Assembly (NCBI RefSeq): GCF_900112175.1
Contig: NZ_FOYT01000003.1
Coordinates: forward strand, 124,001-188,000
Length of the DNA stretch: 64,000 bases
Direction of reading: 5' to 3'
Source: Halogeometricum rufum
Lineage (GTDB): Archaea; Halobacteriota; Halobacteria; Halobacteriales; Haloferacaceae
Shown here: in pieces, positions 25,341 through 33,036 of the stretch
Numbering within the stretch: the stretch's first letter is position 1
How the letters are laid out: each line of letters begins with the position of its first letter
The notes under the pieces: model-generated
Databases searched by the model: none
Seen by the model: the letters and a program-made list of their open reading frames with translations, nothing else
Told to the model about the DNA's origin: nothing
Translations under genes and position numbers: made by a program

Positions 25341-26950
25341 GTTCGGGGGTCGCACTCGCGCTCACCGTCGCCACGCTCGCCGTCTTCACCGGTCTGGGCG
25401 TCTGGTTCTCGCGGGGGAAGGTCGGCTCCGTGGAGGACCTCATCACCGCCCGGAACGAGACGGGCGAGGGGCAGTTGAGCGCGACGCTCGTCGCCTCGGT
25501 GATGGGCGTGTGGATACTCCTCTCGGCACCCGAGGCCGGCGCGCTGTACGGCATCGCGGCCGTCGTCGGCTACGGCGTCGGCGAGGCGGTTCCGATGCTC
25601 GCGTACTCGCGACTCGGCCCGCGGATTCGAGCGCTGATTCCCGAGGGGCACTCGCTGACGGAGTACGCCTACGCCCGCTACGGCGGGGCGATGTACGCGT
25701 TCGTCATCGTCGTCAGCGTCCTCTACATGTTCGTCTTCCTCGCCGCCGAGTTGACGGGTATCTCGCTGGCGCTGAACTACGTCGCCGGCGTGCCGCAGTG
25801 GCAGACGGCGCTGCTCGTCGGCGGGTTCGTCCTCCTCTACACCGGGTACGGCGGCCTCCGCGCGAGCATCTTCACCGACACCGTGCAGACGGTGGTGATA
25901 CTGCCGTTGCTCGTCCTCAGCGTCGGCGCGGTGGTGCTGACGCTCGGCGGCACCGGCGCGATTCACGAGGGCGTCGTCGCGGCGAACCCGACGCTCCTGG
26001 ACCCCGGGTTCGTCCCCGGACTCAGGTTCGGAGTCGCGCTCGTCTTCGCCGTCCTCGGCGCGGAACTGGTCAACCAGACGTGGTGGCAGCGCATCTACGC
26101 GGCGACCGACTCGGGCGTGGTCGAACGCGGCTTCCGCACCGCGACGGTGGCGAACGGGCTCGTCCTCGTGTTGGCGACGCTGCTCGGCATCGTCGCCGTC
26201 GGCGGCGCCGACGTGGTGATGCGACTCGGGAGCGCCGACTACAACGCCGGCATCGCCTTCTTCGTCCTGCTGGACGGGACGTTCGCCGACCCCCTCGTCC
26301 TCGTCGTCCTCCTCCTCGCCGTCGCACTCGTGATGAGCACGGCCGACACGCTGTTCAACGCGCTTTCGAGCCTCGTCACCGCGGACCTGCCGCGACTCCT
26401 CTCCGACCCGGACGACCGGACGCTCCGCCTCGGCGCGCGGGCGGTGACCGTCGTCGTCGCCGTCGGGGCCGTCGCCGTCAGCCTCCGCGCGCAGAGCGTC
26501 CTCCGACTGTTCTTCGTCGCCGACTTGCTCGGCGCCGCCGTCGGCTTCCCCCTCGTCTACGGCCTGTTCACCGGTCGACTCACCGGCGGCGGCGCGCTGG
26601 CGAGCAGTCTCGGCGGACTCGCGGCGGGAAGCGCGTTCTTCCCCTTCCCGTTCGGACTGCACGGCGCGGCGGACTCGCTCCTCGGCGGCGCGCTTCCCGC
26701 CCCGGACCCGACGTACCTGCTCCCGTTCGCGGGCGCGTTCCTCGTCTCGACGGTGCTGGCGCTGACCGCCGCCCGACTGTCGAGCGACGAGTTCGACCTG
26801 AGCCGACTCTCCGGGGAGATTCGCCGCCTCGACGAACCCGTGGCCGACGGCGGACGCGTCGGTGGTGGCGGACGTGCCGGCGGTAGCGGGCGCGTAGGCG
26901 ACGGCCGCGGGGAGTCGGAGGCGGCCGACGCCGAGGAGGTGCGCGACTGA
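25334..26950 (+). CDS. Sodium:solute symporter (SSS), putative thiamine-precursor transporter
   Basis: A 538-aa protein with about 13 transmembrane helices and the SSS pattern. ALTVATLAVFTGLGVWFSRG is helix 1, LISATLVASVMGVWIL-type text is helix 2, and GLRASIFTDTVQTVVILPLL (near residue 175) is the family motif. The C-terminal 70 residues are Gly/Arg-rich and probably cytoplasmic. It starts inside the end of the second tenA gene, with a Shine-Dalgarno GGAGGGTGA at 25319-25327. Its place in a tenA operon points to uptake of HMP or another thiamine fragment; SSS proteins linked to thiamine genes in haloarchaea have been predicted as thiV-type transporters. Confidence 0.82.
   Translation: MVSSGVALALTVATLAVFTGLGVWFSRGKVGSVEDLITARNETGEGQLSATLVASVMGVWILLSAPEAGALYGIAAVVGYGVGEAVPMLAYSRLGPRIRALIPEGHSLTEYAYARYGGAMYAFVIVVSVLYMFVFLAAELTGISLALNYVAGVPQWQTALLVGGFVLLYTGYGGLRASIFTDTVQTVVILPLLVLSVGAVVLTLGGTGAIHEGVVAANPTLLDPGFVPGLRFGVALVFAVLGAELVNQTWWQRIYAATDSGVVERGFRTATVANGLVLVLATLLGIVAVGGADVVMRLGSADYNAGIAFFVLLDGTFADPLVLVVLLLAVALVMSTADTLFNALSSLVTADLPRLLSDPDDRTLRLGARAVTVVVAVGAVAVSLRAQSVLRLFFVADLLGAAVGFPLVYGLFTGRLTGGGALASSLGGLAAGSAFFPFPFGLHGAADSLLGGALPAPDPTYLLPFAGAFLVSTVLALTAARLSSDEFDLSRLSGEIRRLDEPVADGGRVGGGGRAGGSGRVGDGRGESEAADAEEVRD
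26933..26940 (+). promoter_or_regulatory. Shine-Dalgarno of the 40-aa membrane peptide
   Basis: GAGGAGGT lies inside the end of the symporter gene, 9 nt before the ATG at 26950. It is a near-perfect match to the anti-SD and supports translation of the tiny downstream ORF. Confidence 0.65.
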
Positions 26951-27072
26951 TGGCCGTACTCGGCCCGACGGCGTTCGGGGTGCTCCTCTGGGGGAGCCTC
27001 GTCGGCGTGTTCTGCGTCTTCGTCTACGAGGTGTACGCCCTGCTCGGGCGGCCGGGAACCGCGGAGAGCTGA
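26950..27072 (+). CDS. 40-aa single-pass membrane peptide next to the symporter
   Basis: A short ORF encoding a peptide with one hydrophobic helix (GVLLWGSLVGVFCVFVYEVY, about residues 9-28) and a short acidic tail. Its ATG overlaps the symporter stop by 1 nt (TGATG) and is preceded by a strong Shine-Dalgarno. Several bacterial SSS transporters have small membrane partners (for example DUF997/DUF3311 proteins), so this may be an accessory subunit of the symporter. No family recognised. Confidence 0.7.
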   Translation: MAVLGPTAFGVLLWGSLVGVFCVFVYEVYALLGRPGTAES

Positions 27073-27080
27073 GGAACAGG

Positions 27081-27106
27081 CTTTTTTATTAGTTGGTGAT
27101 ATTACC
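27081..27106 (+). promoter_or_regulatory. Promoter and palindrome of the Nramp-like gene
   Basis: A T-rich TATA element (CTTTTTTATT, 27081-27090) lies about 26 nt before the ATG at 27112. GGTGATATTACC (27095-27106), a 12-nt palindrome with one mismatch, lies between it and the start codon. The layout suggests a leaderless transcript repressed by a dimeric regulator. Confidence 0.5.
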
Positions 27107-27111
27107 CATAT

Positions 27112-28437
27112 ATGAGCCAACAAACGACCGACCTCACCGCCGTGAGTCGCGGCACGGTCAGAGAGTACGTCGACGAGATGGGGCCTTCGTGGGTGGCGGG
27201 CGCCATCGCCGCCGGGCCGGCGACGATGGCGAGTCTGATAACCGCCGGCGCGGGGTTCGGCTACTCGCTCCTGTGGGTGGTGGTGCTCTCCGCCGTCGCA
27301 GGGACGGTGGCCCAGTACCTCGCGATGCGCCTGGGTTTGCTCTCGGGCGACGGCATCGTGAGCGTCGTGGAGTCGAACCTCGGCGAGTCGTGGGCGTGGG
27401 TGCTCGTCGCCGACGTCGTCGTCGCCGCCGGCGTCGCGCAACTGGTCATCATGAAGACCGTCGCCACCGTCTCGGCGACGATGACGGGCGTCGACGCGCG
27501 GATGTGGGGCGTCGCGTGGGCCGTGATTCTCCTCGTCGGACTGGCGGGGCGGGGGTACCGGTTGCTGGAGTGGGCGGCGAAACTGCTCGTCGCCGCCGTC
27601 GTCGTCGCGTTCGTCGCCTCGTCGCTCGTGGTCCGCGTCGACGCCGGGGCGGCCGTCGGCGGACTCGTCCCGACGCTCCCGTCCGGGAGCGCTCTCGTCG
27701 CCGCGGGCATCCTCGGCGGCGCCGTCCACATCACGCTCGTCACGATGCACTCGTACACGATGCAGGCCCGCGGGTGGACGGAGTCGGACTACGGGCTGGC
27801 AACCTTCGACGTCGTCGCCTCGATGCTCGTCGCGTTCGGCGTCTACAGCGTCGCCATCTTCCTCGTCGCCGCGAGCGTCCTCACCGACCCCGGCCTGACG
27901 ACTGTCGGCGCGGCGCAGGCGCTCGGCCCCGTCGCCGGCGAGAGCGCGCGGTGGTTGTTCCTCCTCGGTCTGGGCGGCGCGGCGGTGTCGACGCTCGGCG
28001 GCAACACCGTCGTCCCGCCGTTCGTCGTCGCCGACAAACTCGGCTGGGGGACGACGGTGGAGGACGGGCGCTATCGGGCGCTCCTGGCTGCGTTCGCTCT
28101 CCTGTCGGCACCCGGCGCGTTCGTCGGCGGCGAGGTGCTCGGCCAACTCGTCCTCGTCCTCGCCCTCGGGACGGTGGGCACGCCGTTCGCCATCGGCGTC
28201 GTCCTCTACCTCCTGAACTCCGAGGCGGTGTCTCGGCCGAACTCGACGCTCGCGAACGTCGCCGGCGTCGGCATCCTCCTCGTCTCGGGGACGCTGGCGG
28301 CGAACTTCGTCCGCGAACAGGTCGCCGGCGGCGTCGGGTCGCTGTCGGGCGCCGTCCTCGCGTTCGCCGTCGTCCTCGGCGTCGCTCTCGTCGCTCTCGC
28401 CGGGAAGTTCGTCCGCGAGGAGGCGTTCGCCGCCTGA
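27112..28437 (+). CDS. Nramp-family transporter with non-canonical metal site
   Basis: A 441-aa protein with about 11 transmembrane helices. The Nramp fold is recognisable from GPSWVAGAIAAGPATMASLI (residues 23-42, helix 1) followed by TAGAGFGYSLLWVVVL, and from helix 6, GAVHITLVTMHSYTMQARGW (near 205). Canonical Nramp proteins have D-P-G-N in helix 1 and M-P-H in helix 6 to bind Mn/Fe; here these read G-P-A-T and H-I-T. The protein therefore probably does not move Mn/Fe in the usual way. It is a separate unit 39 nt after the TenA/symporter operon. Substrate unknown; Mg, another cation or an organic solute are options. Confidence 0.78.
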   Translation: MSQQTTDLTAVSRGTVREYVDEMGPSWVAGAIAAGPATMASLITAGAGFGYSLLWVVVLSAVAGTVAQYLAMRLGLLSGDGIVSVVESNLGESWAWVLVADVVVAAGVAQLVIMKTVATVSATMTGVDARMWGVAWAVILLVGLAGRGYRLLEWAAKLLVAAVVVAFVASSLVVRVDAGAAVGGLVPTLPSGSALVAAGILGGAVHITLVTMHSYTMQARGWTESDYGLATFDVVASMLVAFGVYSVAIFLVAASVLTDPGLTTVGAAQALGPVAGESARWLFLLGLGGAAVSTLGGNTVVPPFVVADKLGWGTTVEDGRYRALLAAFALLSAPGAFVGGEVLGQLVLVLALGTVGTPFAIGVVLYLLNSEAVSRPNSTLANVAGVGILLVSGTLAANFVREQVAGGVGSLSGAVLAFAVVLGVALVALAGKFVREEAFAA

Positions 28438-28521
28438 CGGCCCGACCCTCCTCCCCGAGTGTCGGGGCGTCGCCTCCACCGCGCGTAAGACTCACAAGCG
28501 AAGGAGTCGCTACGTTCGAAC

Positions 28522-28695
28522 ATGTACCGCGTGCTGATACAGACGGGGAGCATCGAGTGCGACGACTACCAGCACACCGACCACGGCATCGAACTGCACG
28601 AGGACGGCGAGTTCGTCGCGTTCGTCCCGTACGAGACGCTCACCGCGGTGGTGGACGAGTCGCGGAAGTCCGCGGAGGACCGAGCGATACTCTGA
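28522..28695 (+). CDS. 57-aa conserved-looking haloarchaeal protein
   Basis: A short ORF reading MYRVLIQTGSIECDDYQH and ending in an acidic helix (VVDESRKSAEDRAIL). Alternating hydrophobic residues suggest a small beta-sheet (RVLIQTG, FVAFVPYETLTAVV). Composition is acidic, GC3 is high and no other frame is better. I do not know a function. It is separated from the Nramp-like gene by 84 nt and faces the minus-strand zinc-ribbon gene. Confidence 0.65.
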   Translation: MYRVLIQTGSIECDDYQHTDHGIELHEDGEFVAFVPYETLTAVVDESRKSAEDRAIL

Positions 28696-28722
28696 CCCGA
28701 CCGCCGAGCGACGGATACCTCG

Positions 28723-28959
28723 TCAGGTGCTCAGTCCGGACCCGGGCTGAAGGTCGCCGTGTCGATGCAGGAACACGTCGATACCGACGTTCGGGTCACG
28801 AGCCGCCCGCTTGGCCGCATCGGGGTCCGGGCAGATGCGCGCGTAGGTGTTGAACAGGCTGGCGGGTGGCGGCCCGAACGCGTTCTCGTAGCGGTCGCCC
28901 GTCTCGACGGTGATTCGGTCGCTGAACGGCGCGCCGCAGTTCGGACAGTCGTCCGTCAT
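28723..28959 (-). CDS. 78-aa zinc-ribbon-like protein
   Basis: A small protein starting MTDDCPNCGAPFSDRI, with half a zinc ribbon (C-P-x-C-G) at residues 5-8. A further single cysteine (ARICPDPDAAKRAARDP) could complete a site in a dimer. The rest (GIDVFLHRHGDLQPGS) has no motif I know. Convergent with the 57-aa gene. Function unknown. Confidence 0.65.
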   Translation of the reverse strand: MTDDCPNCGAPFSDRITVETGDRYENAFGPPPASLFNTYARICPDPDAAKRAARDPNVGIDVFLHRHGDLQPGSGLST

Positions 28960-29064
28960 ACGCGTTCGTCGGTGTCGAGCACTGAAGTGCCTGCTGCAGG
29001 CATATTCGTCGACGGCCGAGAGTCGCCGGCGGTGGCTCCGCGGTGACGCCTCCCTGATGCCGCC

Positions 29065-30381
29065 TCAGTCCTCCCAGTTGTGGAGTGCGTCGAGGAAGAT
29101 GTCGCGCACGTCGTCCTCGGTCACCGGACGCGGGTTACACCGGAGCAGTCGCTGCTGCGTCTCGACGGTCTGTCTGGCCAGCCAATCGACGTCCTCCTCG
29201 GTGATGTCGGCGAGTTCGGCGAGTCCGCTCGGCAGGACGTTCTGGTCCTGTTGAAGCTGGACGTACTGCGATTGGAGGGCGTCTGCGGCCTCCCTGTCGG
29301 TCATGCCGGTCGTGTCGACGCCGAACATCTCCGCCACGTCGGCGAATCGGCCGGGGTCGCTCGCGGCGTTGTAGTCGATGGTACTGGCGGGCGTGAGGAC
29401 GGCGATGGTCTCGCCGTGTTTCGTGTGGTAGCGATTGCCGACCGGGTACGCCATCGCGTGGCAGAGGCTCGCGCCGGCGGTCAGCCCCGCGATTGCACCG
29501 AACAGCGCCCCCTGCAGCATGTTCTCGCGCGTCTCCAGGTCGTCGCCGTTGTGGACCGCCGCCCGGACGTTGTTCGACAGCAGGTCGATGGCCTTCTCGG
29601 AGAACATCTCCGTCAGGGGCGTCCGCCCGGCGTAGACGGGTCGGTCCGCCGGGTCCGTCGGTCGCAGGAGCGAGTCGTACTCGTGCGTCGTGTACCCTTC
29701 GATGGCGTGCCCGAGGGCGTCCATCGCCGTCTTGGCGGTGAGGTCCGGCGGGAGCGTCGTCGTGAGCGTCGGGTCGAGGACGGCGGCGTCGGCGCGCACG
29801 TGGTTGCTGGAGATGCCCTCCTTTATCTCCTTCTCGGGGACCGAGAGGATGGCGACGGGCGAGATCTCCGCGCCCGTGCCGGCCGTCGTCGGCATCAGTA
29901 CGAGGGGGTCGCCGGACTCCGTCAGCGCCTTCCCGTCGCCGGTCGGTTCGGCGATGTAGTCGAGGGGCGACCCGCCGTTGGCGATGACCGCGCGCGCCAC
30001 CTTCGCGGTGTCCATGCAACTGCCGCCGCCGAGGCCGACGTAGAAGTCGTACCCCGCCTCGCCCGCGGACTCGCGGACGTACTCGATGCAGCGTTCGGCG
30101 GCCTCGACGGACGGTTCCCGCTCGGACTCGTCGTAGACGTCGACCGAGAGGCCGGCCGCCTCCAGATGCTCGGTGACGCGGTCGGCGTGGCCGATGTCGA
30201 CGAGGGTCTCGTCGGTGACGACGAGTCCGTGCGCGTCGTCGTCGACGCCGAGGTCACGGAGTTGGAACGCGAGTTCGTCCGTCGAGTCGCGGCCGAACCG
30301 AATCTCGGGCATCGTGACGTGCCAGACCGTCTCGGTCGAGAGTTCGTGGTTCGGCGCGGAGACCGACCGCTCGTACCCCAT
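29065..30381 (-). CDS. Iron-containing alcohol dehydrogenase (hydroxyacid-oxoacid transhydrogenase type)
   Basis: A 438-aa group III (iron-dependent) dehydrogenase. NAD-binding GLGGGSCMDTAKVAR is near residue 116, LVLMPTTAGTGAEISPVAIL near 160, and the metal site uses D/H residues in MDALGHAIEGYTTHE (near 223) and CHAMAYPVGNRYHTKHGE (near 315). The closest familiar type is the 4-hydroxybutyrate dehydrogenase / hydroxyacid-oxoacid transhydrogenase group. Its ATG directly follows the stop of the lactonase gene (no gap). Together they match 4-hydroxybutyrate made from gamma-butyrolactone and oxidised to succinate semialdehyde. Substrate is inferred. Confidence 0.87.
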   Translation of the reverse strand: MGYERSVSAPNHELSTETVWHVTMPEIRFGRDSTDELAFQLRDLGVDDDAHGLVVTDETLVDIGHADRVTEHLEAAGLSVDVYDESEREPSVEAAERCIEYVRESAGEAGYDFYVGLGGGSCMDTAKVARAVIANGGSPLDYIAEPTGDGKALTESGDPLVLMPTTAGTGAEISPVAILSVPEKEIKEGISSNHVRADAAVLDPTLTTTLPPDLTAKTAMDALGHAIEGYTTHEYDSLLRPTDPADRPVYAGRTPLTEMFSEKAIDLLSNNVRAAVHNGDDLETRENMLQGALFGAIAGLTAGASLCHAMAYPVGNRYHTKHGETIAVLTPASTIDYNAASDPGRFADVAEMFGVDTTGMTDREAADALQSQYVQLQQDQNVLPSGLAELADITEEDVDWLARQTVETQQRLLRCNPRPVTEDDVRDIFLDALHNWED

Positions 30382-31185
30382 CTACGACCACCCCGACCGA
30401 ATCTCCTCGAACTGCTCGGGGTCGTGCCCGTACACCACCTCGGCGTCGTGACGCCGCTGGAGGTCTCTGAGCGTCTGCAGGCTGTCGAACCAGTGGCGTC
30501 CGCTCCAGAGGAGGCCCGCGCCGAGGGGCACCTCGTCCTCGTAGTTGACGTCCTGATAGATTTCGTCGCCGGCGAACAGCAGTGTGCCGTGGTCGTCGAG
30601 GTGAATCATCGTCCCGGTGAGGCCGGGCGTGTGGCCCGGGAGACGCAGGAACTCGACGTCCTCGAAGTGCGTCTCGCGGTCCTGATGGAGCACCTGCCAG
30701 TTCAGGTCGTGGTCGAAGTCGTCGAGGACGTACGCGGCGCTTCCCTCGTCGGTCTTCGCGGAGTAGTAGGCGAACTTCAGTTCCTCCTCGTGGACGTACA
30801 CGGGCACGTCCGTGCCGTCGAAGTGGTGCAGGCCGCCGGCGTGGTCGAGGTGCAGGTGCGTCTGGAAGACGGCGTCGATGTCCGAGAGGTCGTAGCCCGC
30901 GTCAGCGAGGTCACCGTCGAGGGAGTGTTCCCGCGCGTCGTGCGGATAGAACGCCTGCGTGAGTCCCTCGGGCCAGTGGCCGTCGAGGGCGTCCTCGTGG
31001 TTGCCGGTGTCCCACAGAATCGTCGCCTCGGGGTGGTCGATGACGAGGTTCCACACCGGAATCTCGACGTAGTCCGTGTCCGGATTCGGTTCGTCGTGCG
31101 ACCCGAGGGTGTTCCCCTCGACGAGGTAGTTCAGGTCGCACTCCAGTCCGCCGCGATGGATGACGTCGATGGTCGCCTCTACCAT
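30382..31185 (-). CDS. Metallo-beta-lactamase-fold lactonase (AHL lactonase / BlcC family)
   Basis: A 267-aa metallo-hydrolase of the N-acyl homoserine lactonase family. The zinc motif THLHLDHAGGLHHF (H-x-H-x-D-H) is near residue 107; later histidine/aspartate ligands lie in LPGHTPGLTGTMI (near 178) and FAGDEIYQD (near 200), with a final YGHDP (near 256). The family includes AiiA (quorum quenching) and BlcC/AttM (gamma-butyrolactone). Context favours the latter, because an iron-alcohol dehydrogenase gene starts at the next base. The ATG at 31185 is preceded by a perfect 12-nt palindrome and a T-rich TATA region. Confidence 0.87.
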   Translation of the reverse strand: MVEATIDVIHRGGLECDLNYLVEGNTLGSHDEPNPDTDYVEIPVWNLVIDHPEATILWDTGNHEDALDGHWPEGLTQAFYPHDAREHSLDGDLADAGYDLSDIDAVFQTHLHLDHAGGLHHFDGTDVPVYVHEEELKFAYYSAKTDEGSAAYVLDDFDHDLNWQVLHQDRETHFEDVEFLRLPGHTPGLTGTMIHLDDHGTLLFAGDEIYQDVNYEDEVPLGAGLLWSGRHWFDSLQTLRDLQRRHDAEVVYGHDPEQFEEIRSGWS

Positions 31186-31195
31186 GTTCCGAACT

Positions 31196-31207
31196 ATCGT
31201 TAACGAT
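31196..31207. promoter_or_regulatory. Perfect palindrome at the lactonase promoter
   Basis: ATCGTTAACGAT is a perfect 12-nt palindrome 10 nt upstream of the lactonase ATG (31185). On the minus strand a TATA-like CTTTTTACA (about 31208-31216) directly precedes it, so the palindrome covers the region between TATA and the predicted transcription start. Repressor operator inferred. Confidence 0.5.
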
Positions 31208-31329
31208 GTAAAAAGATTAGCACGGTTACAGAAGCAGTAGTGTATGTTTCGGCGAAATTCTTTGTTCTGGAAATTAGGCAGCCGACGAGACGGCGTCGTC
31301 GCCACACCTCTCGAACCGGGACCGAGTGT

Positions 31330-32187
31330 CTACTCGGCGGGTGACCCTCGTCCGGGCGGGGCGGTGCCGGGACGGGACGAACGCATCGTCTCGCCGTCGA
31401 GTGCGACCAGGAGGAGTGCGGCGGCCCAGACGACGGCCGCCGACGCCGCGGGCGCGAGGAGCGGCGACTCGCCGCTCAGCGCGAACAACACGCCGCTGTC
31501 GAAGACGTTCCACTGCGCGTGGAAGACGGCGGCGAGGAGGACGCTCCCCTTCGCCCGGACGTAGAGCCACGCCAGCACGACGGAGAGGCCGACGACGCCG
31601 AGCAGGTAGACGGCGAAGGGACCGCTCTGTCTCGTCCCCTGAACGAAGAACAGGGGGAGGTGCCAGACGGCCCAGCCGACGCCGACGACGAGTGCCGCGG
31701 CGGTGGTGCTGTAGCGTTCGAGCAGGTGCGGGAGCGCGTAGCCGCGCCAGCCCATCTCCTCGCCGAACCCCCCGCGGAGGAGGAGGACGTAGAGGAACAC
31801 CGTCGCGTAGACGACGGGCAGCGTTCCGCTCGCGAGACTGAACGACGCGCCGGAGAGCGCGACGTAGACGCCGTAGCCCGCGAGCGACAGGAGGGGCGCG
31901 CCGAGGAGGGCCACCAGCCACCATCGGGCACCCGTCCGCCACCGAACGGCCTGCGCGGCCCACGCGCGGAGGTCACCGTCGCGCCAACTCAGGATGCCGG
32001 CGGCGACCAGCGGTCCGAAGCCGGCCAGCGTACTCAGTATCGGCCACGCGCCGGCGGTCGTTCCGAGGAACGCTCCGAGTCCCCACAGGACCCACGAGAC
32101 GAGGAACGTCAGCGCGAAGAACTCCGCGACTCGAACGAGCGGCCGCGAACTCGCCGACCGCTCCGAGGAGGGGGTGTGTTCGGTCAT
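31330..32187 (-). CDS. CPBP-family intramembrane protease (type with EEMGWRG)
   Basis: A 285-aa polytopic membrane protein, about eight helices. CPBP motif 1 is GFGEEMGWRGYALPHLLER (near residue 155), motif 2 is AVWHLPLFF (near 187), and a further histidine/asparagine motif is in FHAQWNVF (near 240). The ATG at 32187 (MTEHTPSSERS) is preferred over a GTG at 32199. It stands alone between the lactonase operon and a plus-strand gene. It is one of three CPBP proteins in the window, all of different subtypes. Target unknown. Confidence 0.88.
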   Translation of the reverse strand: MTEHTPSSERSASSRPLVRVAEFFALTFLVSWVLWGLGAFLGTTAGAWPILSTLAGFGPLVAAGILSWRDGDLRAWAAQAVRWRTGARWWLVALLGAPLLSLAGYGVYVALSGASFSLASGTLPVVYATVFLYVLLLRGGFGEEMGWRGYALPHLLERYSTTAAALVVGVGWAVWHLPLFFVQGTRQSGPFAVYLLGVVGLSVVLAWLYVRAKGSVLLAAVFHAQWNVFDSGVLFALSGESPLLAPAASAAVVWAAALLLVALDGETMRSSRPGTAPPGRGSPAE

Positions 32188-32344
32188 CGTCGCGTTCACA
32201 TTCTACATCTGACAGTAAATAACCGGCCAGTGATTGCCGACGCCCGAGAAGCGGTCGGTTCGCCGTTCGAGCGGCGGCCACTTCGGGTCGACAGTAGGAG
32301 AGAGTTCAATAGAGTTAATCGGCTCCCGGCGGGCGTTCTTCGTG

Positions 32345-32995
32345 ATGCCCTCCACGAACGAAGTCGAACGACCGCGGGAAGCGGTGACCGTCGCGAAGCG
32401 ATACCTCAGACGTGAGCGCCCTCTGAACGTACTCGTCGTCACGCTCGCGGTATCGGTGTTTCTGGGGACCTATCTGACGGCGTCGATGCTGTCGGCGATA
32501 GCCGTCGCAGCCGTCCTCGTCGTCGCCGCACGCGCGCCGGTCTTCCGGTCCCGCGGGACGTTCCGGCTCCGGACGGACGACCCGCCGGCGGCGGTGGTCG
32601 AAGAGTTCGCCGGTCCGACGCCGCCGGTGCTCGCGCTTCAGTGGGGAATCGCGGACGGGGTGTCCGTCGGCGACGACGCGGTGCGGTACCGGACGTCGTA
32701 CTTGTTCGGCCTGCGCTCAGTGACGGTGGCGGTTCGGACGCGGACCGACACCGCCGCAGACGGAGAGCGACGGGTCGAGTTGGAACTCACGGCGGACGAC
32801 CGGCCGTGGGCGACGTACACCGCGACGGTGAGCGGCGAGGGCGACGGAACGGTCGTCGACGTCGAATACGAGTCGGACCGGCGTTTCGGAGTGCGGCGCG
32901 TTCCGCAGCAGTTCGTCGCGGAACGGTACCGCGACGACGTGCTCACTGCACAGGGGTACACGGTCGTCGAACGCGACGCGAAGTTCGGTCTCTGA
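32345..32995 (+). CDS. Haloarchaeal membrane protein, function unknown
   Basis: A 216-aa protein with two hydrophobic helices near the N-terminus (PLNVLVVTLAVSVFLGTYL and AIAVAAVLVVAARAPVF, about residues 26-62), then a soluble beta-rich domain (FRLRTDDPPAAVVEEFAG to the end). The latter resembles haloarchaeal membrane-associated hypothetical proteins with START-like or polyketide-cyclase-like beta strands, but I cannot name the family. The ATG at 32345 follows an in-frame upstream extension that is not acidic, so I discarded the longer start. Confidence 0.7.
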   Translation: MPSTNEVERPREAVTVAKRYLRRERPLNVLVVTLAVSVFLGTYLTASMLSAIAVAAVLVVAARAPVFRSRGTFRLRTDDPPAAVVEEFAGPTPPVLALQWGIADGVSVGDDAVRYRTSYLFGLRSVTVAVRTRTDTAADGERRVELELTADDRPWATYTATVSGEGDGTVVDVEYESDRRFGVRRVPQQFVAERYRDDVLTAQGYTVVERDAKFGL

Positions 32996-33036
32996 GGGGA
33001 TTCGTCGCGTCGTGACCCGCCGAGCGACGGACCCCG

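Noticed and set aside
30382-31185. Reading the lactonase purely as a quorum-quenching enzyme
   Set aside because: Its immediate neighbour is a hydroxyacid-type iron dehydrogenase, which better fits lactone catabolism; no acyl-homoserine lactone synthase or receptor is seen here.
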